From NCBI RefSeq assembly GCF_022539315.1, contig NC_066313.1:10171764-10235763 (forward strand): a stretch of 64,000 nt of DNA, in the 5' to 3' direction. Positions 53,101 to 62,800 of the stretch are shown here, in pieces. The notes beneath the pieces are model-generated. The model was not told the origin of the DNA. It did no database searches and was given only the letters and a program-made list of their open reading frames with translations. Numbering within the stretch: position 1 is the stretch's first letter; every line of letters begins with the position of its first letter. The stretch comes from Serinus canaria (lineage: Eukaryota > Chordata > Aves > Passeriformes > Fringillidae). A program made the position numbers and the translations under genes.

Positions 53101-56100
53101 TTGCAGAGAGCACTTTCAGAATAGCTTTCCTTTCTTTCATTTGCATCATTAAACATATTTTATTTCTTTAGCCTATTTCTAGCTATTGTTTAATAAAATA
53201 TAAGATACTCTGCAAACTCCCTAAGCTGATGGATTTAACATAGAAAGAAATTTATACAATCCATGATTGTTGGTTTTGGGGCTTGATAACAGTCATTGTT
53301 CCTAGAACAGATGATCCTGTTCTCTCTCCCTGTTAATCTCTCTCCCTAGACTGGAAAAGGAAGGCTAATTCCAGACTGCAGAGCTGCCACTGCAAAGCAG
53401 GGAGCAGGAAGGATTTCTGCAGAAGGAAGCTGCTTCTCCACTCAGTTCCCAGACTCAGCAGCTGACTGGGGAAATATTTCTCCACCTCTACCTTGGGCAT
53501 TCTGTCCAAGTGCATCAGGCTTGGCTAACAACCATGTTGGGGAAGTCTGTCCTACTACAAGGGCTCATTATGGTTGGGTTTTCAGAAAATAGCCCACAGA
53601 TTTGTCCATGTTTTTTCTTCTAACCTGATCCAACTAACATAACATGCACATCCCAGCACAAATTCCAAGGGAACATTCAGCACCTGTGCCTAACAGAGAT
53701 AACTGTAAAGCAGACAAACCCATGAACTTGAAACTGCTTTAACTTCCCAGGAAATCTCACCCAGCCCACAAGAGATATGGTAGCACTTACCCACTACTGG
53801 GCAGGACATTGGCTGGAAAGCATCACAATCAACACATTTTCCTCTCTTGTAATCGAGGTAAGAGTCACAAGGATATGTTATCAAGTCGCACTTGCTTTTC
53901 AAAGACGATAAGAAGAGGAAGACAGATCTCTGATGGTCACATTTAAAATACTGAAGTCCTTCAGGGAAGACAAAAAAGAAATATAAATAGAATATTTAAT
54001 AATTTTTATTAATTAAAAAAGGATTTTGTATAAGTAGAATCATAGAATGGTTTGGGTTGGAAGGGACCTTAAATAGCATCCTGTTCCAACTCCTCTGCCT
54101 TGGGCAGGGACACCTTCTACTACACCGAGTTTCTCAGAGCCCCATCCAGCCTTGCCTTGCACACTCCCAGGGTTCATCCTGTGGGAGATCCACAACTTCC
54201 CAATGAAACCTGTGCCAGTGCTTTACCACTCTGAGTGACAATTTTGGCCAAAGAAAATTACCATGAGGAACACTTCAAAGATTCTTCTCTCTAGTTTTCT
54301 GGGGAAATAAATTCCTTCCTTTCCTGACAACGCAAACTTTGGGAATTGTGGAGATGATGATTGCCTTAAGCTAGCACATTCTCCCCTACTCAGAGACACA
54401 CAAGTGGAATCCTTATGCCTTTGCAGCAGCTCTGTGCAAATTAGTAATGGGAAACACTGACAGAAACAAACACATCCAAAAGAGAAAACAAAAATAATTG
54501 CCAGCAGCCTTGCCTAACGCTCATGGAAGTTGAAATGAGAAGAATTCTGCATCAAAAGAATTTCATAAAACTCGTTTCATCCTAGAGTCTAAAAGACATA
54601 TCAACACCAAAACCTAGCTCCTCATTGCCAGCCAGGAGGAACCTAAAACACAGTGGGGACATGGAAGCCTTGCCTTCCATGCCATAGGCAAGGGATCCTG
54701 CCCAAACCTCTGGGACACCAACACCTTCCCCCAAAGCCTGGACCCATACAACCAAGGAAAAATAATGATCATTATGTTCAGGATTTATATATAATACAAT
54801 AACATAATTCCATCATGCCAATATTAAATATATGATGGTAAATTTATGTTACAGCAACTTATGTTATAGCAAGATTATTTTCAAATATCTTTGTCTGCTT
54901 TCTTTTCCATCCCTGTGCAGCAAAAGAAAAATAATAGTCTCAGGTCCCATATTACTGACAAAGTACAGTGTACATTCAATTAAATTTAACCTTTTTTGAT
55001 TTGATCTCAAACTTTTCTTCTCATTAAATAAACAGATTTTTATTTACCACTGAAAAATGTTTTTGGACAACCAGGCTGATCCATTCCTCCGTTTGGATAG
55101 AAATCAATGGTTCCTAAAGGCTTCTTGAAACCTAGTACTAAAGTAAAAACATCATGAATGAAAAAAAAGCCCATAAACAGGATTACATAGGCAAATATCA
55201 TCAAATTCATTCAAAAATCATGGAGGTCTTAAAGAATTTTTTTTTCAATTTCACCATTCTTTTTGTACTGTAAATCAAAGTCATACTATGACATAAAAGT
55301 CAAGGGTTTTTTGCTCTTTAAGAAAATTATATATATGTAAAATTCTGTATGCAAACGTATACAAAATTGTGTAAGATTCCTGCTACTCCAAAAGAGAAAG
55401 AACAGAAACAGCTGTAACTGAGATATTATTTACATAAATAAATTTATGAAAGTCATACCCTCTCCAACAAAAATTCTTTCCCAGTGCAATTTTCATTAGA
55501 TAAAAATTTTCCATTTTTTTACAAGATGTTGGATTCTGAACTACACTAATATTAGCAGTAAATCAAAGTAAGAAAACCTGTATCTGTCCTATAAAAGTGA
55601 GCAAAATTCCATGAGTAAGAGTTAATTCAACCTGACCTACCTTCCTTTTTGCCACACATTATCTCTATTCACATAATAGGGAACACTACAAAAATTGGTA
55701 TCTTACAGCCTGACAGTGAAATTTGTATAGGAAAATGCTTAAATTTTAATATTATTAAAGAAATTGATATGAAACCATACAAATAATGGGACAATTGTGG
55801 TATTAAAGGTTTACTATTGTTTGGAGGAAAAAATGAAACCCGAGATTAAAGCATAGATGAAACATTTTACAATGTTCTTCTTTTTAACCTTTTAGTAACA
55901 TGATTTAGTGTTTTAAGCAATGGCTTAAAATGTGATGTACTAAGTTGATACAGCAGAGCCTGACTGTCTCAGAAGGGATTAATTCAGTGATAACCATGTG
56001 CTTACAACCTCTGTGCTCATACAGATTTGCACAGCAAAAGAAAGCTCATGCTAACAGAAAATATACTCTTGCAGCTCTATCTGGATGTAACTGAAACAGT

Positions 56101-59100
56101 TTAACCCTTTCCTTTTGCTTTCCTGCCTCTCCTCAGGCTGAAAGAGGCAAGCCAAGGCTCTGCTCTTACCATCAATATCTGAATGGATGACATCCACAAA
56201 CTGTGCATCAGTGGGATCCAGTCTGCGCTCTGGAGGTTCTCCAGTGAATGAAGGGCCTGCTGGATCCAGACCTGAACAAAAACAACATTTGCATCACAAA
56301 CCCCGGGCTCTTTCTACAGATATATCAAAGACCAACATCTGAACATTATTCAGCAGTGATTCTTCATTTTCTTGGTGTAAAAATTTTTTTAAAACCATGC
56401 TTTTTCTCTTCAATTTGCTAAGAAAGGCAAAGATTGCTTCCACAAGACTGATCAACCCATATGTTGAATTTCTCTCTTTCCATAACCAGATGTGCCCATC
56501 TCCCATTTATTCAGATGAATATAAGCCAACAGCACTGGGGATCAAGTCAGGAAAATTTTTTTTGTCCTTTTCCCTAGAAAATACCATACCTATTATACAC
56601 TTTATAAAACCAAAATGCCCAATATAACTGCCCTAACATCCAGAACACAACTAGTCAGACACTCAGGTAGCATATCATTTAAGTCATCTAAATGAAGCAC
56701 TCAATTTTCATTTGAGAGACTAGAGGTAACAACTTGGGAAAATTTAATCTGTAATTTGTGTCCTGAAAGCAAACTTGCCCCATTTCCTGAACTGCTATCA
56801 GGGCTATATTTTTCCTCATGTAAGTCATTAAATATTCAGTTCTCGTTTGTCGATGTCTCAGAGCTCTGACAACAATACAAGGTACAACAGAATATGTGCA
56901 CTGGGATTAAAGGCCTTACCTGTAATTCTGCCAAGTTTGCCATTATACATCTGGCCAACAAAACCAGCTATATGAGCTCCAAGACTAACTCCAATGATAT
57001 ACAGAGAGTCAAGAGAAGCTCCACCCACCTATCAGGAGAAAAAAAACACCAAAGCCAGTCATGTACAGAATGAATGGAACAGAAATCACTAGGCTGATTT
57101 AGTTTTCACTTTTGGTTGGTACTTTAATCTATATTTCTAATTTTCTAGCTCTAAAAAAAAAATTGATATTATGAAGTTCCTTTCAGTTTGCAATCCTACA
57201 TTAGTTAAAGCGTAGAAATTATGAATTTTTTAACTAGAAAAATGTAAAAAGGAAGCTTGAGCCACATTTCTCCTGAAATACCACATTAGTTAGAAGGGAA
57301 GCAGGGAAGGGAAGAGGAACACATTTATTAGATGAAAGTTGAACCAAAACAATGAAATAGGAAAAAAAAGAATCTTGCCCTGCTTTAACCTTCTAATAAA
57401 ATAAATTCAAAATATAATACCATTAACAAATATTTATGTCACACAACTGCTGAATAATGGTGCAAAATGCTCACCTTAAAATGCCTATTCTACAAGGCAG
57501 GCAGTATTCAAAAAAACCCAAATGAAAATCTACAGAAGAACTCTAGAACAGCATCAGCTGACCTAGTTGGAATCCCGACAAAATGATAGGGTGACACACA
57601 GGATCTGAAATATTAGTATGTCTCAAAATTAATTAGAAAGGTCTCACAACAGCTTGGAAGTGTGAAAGTGATAGCTATGGGACACTACAGACCCTCCTCC
57701 CCCACCACTTTCAGGACTCACACACACTGTCACCATTTACCAGGCAGATCTGAAAGCAGCAATTAACATAATTAAGCTTCTCATAGTCCTATTTATTATT
57801 TTTTATTCCATAACAATAAATCTACTGGCACAATTGCAAATTGCTATCACTGTATCTGATAGGCTGAGATGAAAGGAAAGAAAGCCTTTCTCAAAACATA
57901 GGATGTTTTTCTGGAATTCCATAGGAACATTCTTTTACTGTACAGTGTTGTCATCTTATTGCAGGGGTTCCATTCTGGTGTCTCCTTATCACAAAAGTTC
58001 CATACCTTCCTGGTGTTTCTCTGGGGCAGCTCCTCAGAGCACTGACTCTCTCGTGCACTCTCTTTCACCAAGCAGCCAACTGACTCCAGTCCCCTTCTCA
58101 GCCACCCACCCCACTCTTTTATAGCACTCTTCTTCTCACTGCTTACAGCTGTGCCCTGGTAGAGTCAGGCCTGTTCCTGATCCTTGATAATTGGCCCAGC
58201 TGCAACTCCTTAGGGGTAAGATTACTTTCTGCAGTACCTTTATTTTCTTATATTCTATCCCCCTTCAACACAGCATTCAAAATTTCTGAGAATGGCTGAG
58301 AAATAAGTGGTGAGAAAAGATGAAAATTCAAGTGACAAATCAGCCAACAGCACAAATAACATCATCACATGTTTTGTCCATTTGATCAAGCAATAAATAT
58401 AACATCCAGTTAAGACCAATCAACTATTGTTTCAGGAACTGCCTCTAGAGACAAAAAGTTTATACCATTTTGGAATGAATATTTATATCTTTGCCAGTTG
58501 CTTATTTCTCATTTAAAACCTTTATTTACTGTAAATTAATAATAAAAATAGTAGAGAAATGCCTTTGTAAAATGTTTATGCTGCATACTATTTAAACATC
58601 TCTCCCTCCACTTTCCCACTGCTGAATTCACTCTTTCCAGAAGACCTAAAACTTCCAGCTGGTTCAAGAAATCAGATGCACTTTCAGGCACATTTGAGTG
58701 AAAGGGAATTAGGAACTCAGGTGAAGTTAACTATATGCAATAATAACTGCAAGTAAAGCTGGTAATACCTCTACAAAGAAATGTCATTTGATCTTGTTCA
58801 CTGGACTTCTCTATGGATATATTTTTAATATCCATTCCAACTTAAACCATGCTCTTCACACTCATTCAGAACAGATGCAATGCTCTGCCTTACCAGCATC
58901 TGATCAACATAATTCTTCAGTATTTCTGGAACTTTTCTGCAGTTTTCCACAGCAGTTATGTAATTCACAGTGGTAGCACCACGATTCCAATCAACTATAA
59001 TGAGATTAATATCCTCTGAAGACAGTAAAAGCTTCTTCATGTCACCCAGCCACGCTGGAGGAGATCCTGTTGGCCTGAAGCCATGAATAACAAAGACAAT

Positions 59101-62100
59101 TTTCTTGGTTGTATTCAGGTACTCAGATGCAGCAACATTGTGTTCAATGAGTCTCTCAGCACAATCTTGATTTTCCCTTGTGTACAGGAGTAGCTGGACA
59201 TGGAGTTCTGTTCCAGACAAAGCATTGCCTATGTTAAGGTCTGTAAATTTGGGACATTTTTCCCCCTCATCTGAAAAAGATGAAAATGTTGAGACAGTCA
59301 TTTGATGAGCTGGGCTACCTGAAATACCACCTCTTCCCTTTCCTTTCCATATCTTTTTCTGCTGAAAGTGGAGAACTTCCATTTTCTTTACTCTTGACTT
59401 TTGGAAAGAGGTGATAAAACATGCACTTGAACAAGGAACCACATTTAACTAATGACTCTGCAGATACCACTGAGCTCCTCTGAACCCTTCAAATGTGAAA
59501 TTATCCCAGTTTTTCCTGAACAGTGTATTTTCTCCTTATAAGTACTAATTAGTAGCCAGTTGATAAGATCCTTTACTTCACCATCAAAGCCAGGTTCTCA
59601 GAAGTTTTTCACAAGAAGTGTGTGCTGTATAAACAGGAAGGCTGTTGTGGTTGTTTCTTCCTCTTTGGGCCAGGGTGGCCGTGCTGCCAATCCTTAGACA
59701 TTATTTGTTTGATCTAACAGTAAGAAATAGCTGCTTGACAAAACAGAAATGATCCAGAACCCTTTCCTAGTTCTGGATCATGATAATGGCACCATTACCA
59801 AGAAACAAAGGCAGAAAAAACAAAGAATCTTGCTCTGAGTTTGAAAAAATAAGAATTAAGGTCAGCATACACAATGGCACGTGACAAACAGTAAGATTTA
59901 GCATTTCTCTCTGTACTTGGGCAGTTACGGTGTACCAGATTAAGCTGGTCAACAAGAGGATGGAGATTTTAATTTTTAGTCTAAAAAACGAAATTTCTAA
60001 CGACTAAATTTCTCCCCTGTCTGGTTATCAACATCCAAAGTTCACACTTTAAAGATCTCTTTTGGCTGCTGAGGTCACATTGTGTGGATAAACCACTTTG
60101 GGACTCTGGTCAGAACACCAACACCTGTCAGTTCTTCTGCAATGGCCTCTTCACCTTTGCTATGGTGTTAGGTTTTTTTTGGCCAAGGATTTTGGCCCAT
60201 CTCTTGACTTCCAGTGAGTTACATTACTTTACACAATACTTTTTTCTCTCTGTTACTTGATGGCACCTTTTCAACTCTTCCATCATTGAAACCTTTGCAA
60301 AACAAGTCACTTTCAAGAAAGCAAAAGTGAGAAGAGAAATAGTGTCATCTTAGTTCCTTAAAAATAATATTAAAAAAATAACCTGAATTTCTCAGATTTC
60401 TTGAGTCATAAGAGAAGCAGTTCCAGCCCTTCTCCTTTTCCCAGAGAGCAGCTTGCAGCCAGAGCCAAATCCACCACATCTGAGATGGACAGCAAGCCTG
60501 CAGCCTGTCTTAAAGTTGCCAAAGGCAAGCGTGGGTGACTTACAAAGTATCTGAAATATGTGTTCAATACTACAGGTCAGGTCTAAGCAAAGCTGAAAAA
60601 TGTGAATTATGGCATTCAAGGTGCAGTAAAAATTCAGTAAAGGCACTAAAGACACTAATTCACAACTTAAGGGAACTAGACCAATCACCTCTAATGACAA
60701 ACCACGTATTTACAAGGCCTAGATTGGTCACCTCTGGGCTGGACAGCACAAACTAAAAATGGATATAGTCCAAACAAGAGCAGGCTTGAAGTTACACAGT
60801 GTTAAAAATAGCCTGAAACTCCCTGCTGCAAACCAACCAGTCCAAAGTTTCATACCTATCATCCTATCATGGCAGTAACTACAATTATTACATGGAGAAA
60901 AAGACCAAATTATATTGAAAAATAAATACCATTGTTTTCCTCATTTAAACACATAATAATATAAATAACTTTAACTGAGATTCCTAGACAGATTATTAAC
61001 TAATAAGTGATATGGGAGACAACTCATTTCATCACTTGGACTTATCCAAGAAGTTCTGAAACTGAAAACTGTTCAGCTGAAATGGACTTGAATTTTATAA
61101 AAATAATAATCAAGAACCTGGTAAAATGTCATGCCTGTGACATGATCCTGAGATGTTAAAATATGTGTCACATTTGATTTCTGGTTTCATATGTTTGTAA
61201 ATTATGATAAAAAGAGAATATAAATTTCATTACACTAACTTCATCTACAAAGTGAAAATAAAACCCAGTCATTTGATTATAGTTTCAAAGGTACAACATG
61301 AAACTCTCATTTTGCCTGATCTGGTCTTTAAATCCAAGTTTAATCACTGATCCTTAAAATTCGCTCTTTCATATCTAAAATATAAAAGAATCATGCTAAG
61401 GTAATGCTCTATATCCCTTTAAATATTTTGAATTTTTTTAATCATTTGATTGGTAGAAATAAAACCAGTGGAATGACAGTGAGATAAACCAGATACAGTC
61501 TGTTCTATGGGAGTGAGAAATCTACCACAAGGAAATTATTTTCACTGCCAAACCTATTTACTAGCTGCCAAATGTCAAAGAGAAGCAACTCCTTTACTCT
61601 TGGCTGTGAAATGACAGAAGTTATTCTTTCAAAAGTAAATACAGAATAAAAGCAAAATGATGATGTTTTTACTGTGAAATTAGATAAGTAATACAAATAG
61701 GCTTATAGATTTAATACTTTGAATTGCTTAGTGAGGAGTCATAGGGGGAAGTTTAAAAACTCTTGTTTCTCATTGAACACTGGAAGCAATACCCAGCTGC
61801 CCTTTGTGCTCTCTTCTTGGAGTACTCACTCCTTTCTGTGCAATCAAAACACACACATGTAGGCATTGGGCTGTTAAGCATGCATTTTTAACAAGCTAAT
61901 GTTTAATTGTAACTTTCTTACTCATGTTTGTAAGAATTTTAATTATCTTATGTGGTTGAAAAGGGGAAAATCTTCAGTGCACAGTCTTTTTTGCAACTAA
62001 ATATTACTATTTAAAAATGTAACACGTACCTTGAAAATCTAAGCACCTATCACACCAGCAAAAACCAATAAACTCACATGAGTACATTAAGACTATTTCA

Positions 62101-62431
62101 TGATTATGTCTACTTTGTACAAAGTGCACATACCTGAGCAGGTCTCTGGGCAAAGTACAACCACTGATAAAGTATCAGGCTTGGTTCTATTTACTTTAAA
62201 GCAAGAACTTACGTTTCAGTTTCAAAGTTATTGAATTCTTTTTACTAATCATCTGGTCCATTAGGCATAATTCATAAGGTTTTATCTTAATCTTTTGGCC
62301 AATTTAAATCAAGGAGTATTCATTCTTTTAATGTTTGATTAAAGCAAAGATTCCACATTACAAGCAAGCTAATGGTTCTTACCTGAATTCACCCAGTATA
62401 TCAAACAGAGGAAGAAACACAATTTCAGCAT
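47061..62431 (-). CDS. LIPI: Lipase member I (secreted phosphatidic-acid-selective phospholipase A1), complete, 10 coding exons
   Basis: Ten exons with GT-AG borders join into one 453-residue frame: 62383-62431, 58894-59270, 56920-57028, 56170-56271, 55048-55137, 53791-53958, 52676-52768, 51064-51175, 50535-50708 and 47061-47148. Visible features are a hydrophobic signal peptide (residues 1-16), HGFRPTGSP (79-87, oxyanion-hole region), the nucleophile motif GVSLG with Ser157, GLDPAGP with Asp181, and CDHQRS with His251. The lid between Cys236 and Cys249 is only 12 residues, as in the PA-selective PLA1 group (LIPH/LIPI) and unlike triglyceride lipases. The C-terminal third (about 325-453) is the PLAT-like domain. 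By family knowledge, these enzymes are extracellular and release 2-acyl lysophosphatidic acid from phosphatidic acid. [24 protein letters not shown] and RVKIL resemble LIPI, while other stretches resemble LIPH. The gene-poor setting also fits LIPI. The length matches human LIPH and LIPI (about 450-480). I see no frameshift or lost catalytic residue. LIPH is the main alternative name. Confidence 0.88.
50535..50708 (-). CDS. LIPI: LIPI coding exon 9
   Basis: Encodes residues 368-424 with split codons 367 and 425. The acceptor follows a 14-base T run (ending TTTAG) and the donor is AAAAAG|GTGAGT. It encodes [18 protein letters not shown] and later [16 protein letters not shown], the second half of the C-terminal domain. 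The long mononucleotide run in front of the acceptor is a likely place for length variation. Confidence 0.9.
51064..51175 (-). CDS. LIPI: LIPI coding exon 8: start of the C-terminal PLAT-like domain
   Basis: Encodes residues 331-366. The acceptor is TTCCTGCAG and the donor is AATAG|GTATGT. It contains [13 protein letters not shown], with a potential N-glycosylation site at Asn341, and [16 protein letters not shown], which aligns with the beta-sandwich domain of LIPH and LIPI. Confidence 0.9.
52676..52768 (-). CDS. LIPI: LIPI coding exon 7
   Basis: Encodes residues 300-329. The acceptor is TTGGATTTCAG and the donor is TGCA|GTGAGT. It reads [10 protein letters not shown], then [17 protein letters not shown], the link between the alpha/beta-hydrolase domain and the C-terminal domain. 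The split codon at the 3' end gives Met330 after joining to exon 8. Confidence 0.9.
53791..53958 (-). CDS. LIPI: LIPI coding exon 6: catalytic histidine and cysteine-rich segment
   Basis: Encodes residues 244-298 with split codons 243 and 299. The acceptor is CTTCCCTGAAG (AAG type) and the donor is GTGG|GTAAGT. It carries Cys249, which closes the lid, and the catalytic His251 in CDHQRS. A run of cysteines follows ([19 protein letters not shown], then CVDCDAF). The CVDCD string matches LIPI rather than LIPH and is one reason for the gene name. Confidence 0.93.
54032..54235 (-). repeat. CR1 LINE 3'-end fragment in LIPI intron 5
   Basis: Inverted CR1 tail with a well-preserved end: AGAATCATAGAATGGTTTGG, then GTTGGAAGGGACCTTAAATA, then CAGAGCCCCATCCAGCC. 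It lies 74 bp from LIPI exon 6 and has the same transcriptional orientation as the gene. It is relatively well preserved, so probably one of the younger CR1 copies here. Confidence 0.93.
55048..55137 (-). CDS. LIPI: LIPI coding exon 5: beta-strand and first lid cysteine
   Basis: Encodes residues 214-242 with split codons 213 and 243. The acceptor is TTTTTACTTTAG and the donor is AGTG|GTAAAT. It contains [12 protein letters not shown] (219-230) and GCPK with Cys236, the cysteine that starts the short lid loop. This is the end of the region that distinguishes phospholipase A1 members from long-lid triglyceride lipases. Confidence 0.9.
56170..56271 (-). CDS. LIPI: LIPI coding exon 4: catalytic aspartate
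   Basis: Encodes residues 180-212 plus split codons at both ends. The acceptor is TTTGTTCAG and the donor is GATG|GTAAGA. GLDPAGP across the exon 3/4 joint carries catalytic Asp181. [15 protein letters not shown] follows, the conserved segment after the acid residue. Confidence 0.92.
56920..57028 (-). CDS. LIPI: LIPI coding exon 3: catalytic serine
   Basis: Encodes residues 143-178 and the first base of codon 179. It begins after a T-rich acceptor ending TGATAG and ends at ATTACAG|GTAAGG. It carries the nucleophile elbow GVSLGAH, with Ser157 in the GxSxG signature, followed by [17 protein letters not shown], typical of this family. Confidence 0.93.
57946..58271 (-). mobile_element. Solo LTR of an endogenous retrovirus, copy 2, in LIPI intron 2
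   Basis: Same family and orientation as 3455-3771, starting TGTTGTCATC on the plus strand. It retains the CTATAAAAGAG TATA box on the minus strand, that is, in the transcription direction of LIPI. The target duplication is less certain: ACAG occurs on the left (57942-57945) and again at 58272-58275. It lies between LIPI exons 2 and 3. Confidence 0.72.
58894..59270 (-). CDS. LIPI: LIPI coding exon 2: N-terminal part of the lipase domain
   Basis: Encodes residues 17-142. The acceptor is TTTTTCAG|ATGAGG and the donor is ATGCTG|GTAAGG (phase 0). It contains Cys22 and Cys53, [10 protein letters not shown] (46-55), the N-glycosylation sequon Asn69-Thr-Thr, the beta-strand and oxyanion-hole motif [10 protein letters not shown] (78-87), and the conserved VDWNRGAT (109-116). 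The open frame runs on upstream into intron 1, but that part has no lipase similarity and lies beyond a good acceptor. It also continues past the donor into intron 2. Confidence 0.92.
59749..59781. repeat. Perfect inverted repeat, 12-bp arms
   Basis: ATGATCCAGAAC (59749-59760), a 9-nt spacer, then GTTCTGGATCAT (59770-59781). It lies in LIPI intron 1. Confidence 0.9.
62383..62431 (-). CDS. LIPI: LIPI coding exon 1: start codon and signal peptide
   Basis: The ATG at 62431 opens a 16-codon hydrophobic leader ([16 protein letters not shown]) ending in a phase-1 donor, CAG|GTAAGA. The first base of codon 17 comes from this exon. The leader has a leucine/phenylalanine core and a short polar end before the mature Asp-Glu-Gly, as expected for a secreted lipase. 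I chose this ATG because it is the only one giving a signal peptide joined in frame to exon 2. Confidence 0.85.
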
Positions 62432-62800
62432 GTGGAAGTGGAGGAAAAGTGATGAGTGATATCCACAAACAAGTGGCAAATTGAGTGTTTCCTTATGCTA
62501 GATGTCTAGCACAACTGAATGACACCAATGAAGTGAGTGAGTAGGAAGCAGAAAATAAAGCTGTAGTCAAGCTTCTGCACTTCTGACTCCTCCTATTGAG
62601 TGACTTCAGTAGATAGGGTGGTTACTGGGCTTTGAGGGCTGGGACTGATTTTTAATCTATTTCCCTCTCTGTCTATCAGCAGGTTTACACGTAAGCAAGT
62701 GATGTCAGGTATTACTGGCAACTCCTGCAGGTGTGGAGTTTAGGAAGTGGGGAGCTCATGGTGCATGCCATTAAAGGACCACAGTGTGGGGGGGTTTAAG
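62432..62800 (-). promoter_or_regulatory. LIPI upstream region (no diagnostic promoter element)
   Basis: This is the region immediately upstream of the LIPI start codon. It is not CpG-rich and I see no convincing TATA box or initiator, so the transcription start and any untranslated first exon are not located. The lack of a CpG island suggests restricted rather than housekeeping expression (inference). Confidence 0.3.

Noticed and set aside
59271..59442. Upstream extension of the LIPI exon 2 frame as an alternative N-terminus
   Set aside because: The part before the acceptor has no lipase similarity or signal peptide, while exon 1 at 62383-62431 joins in phase and supplies a proper leader.
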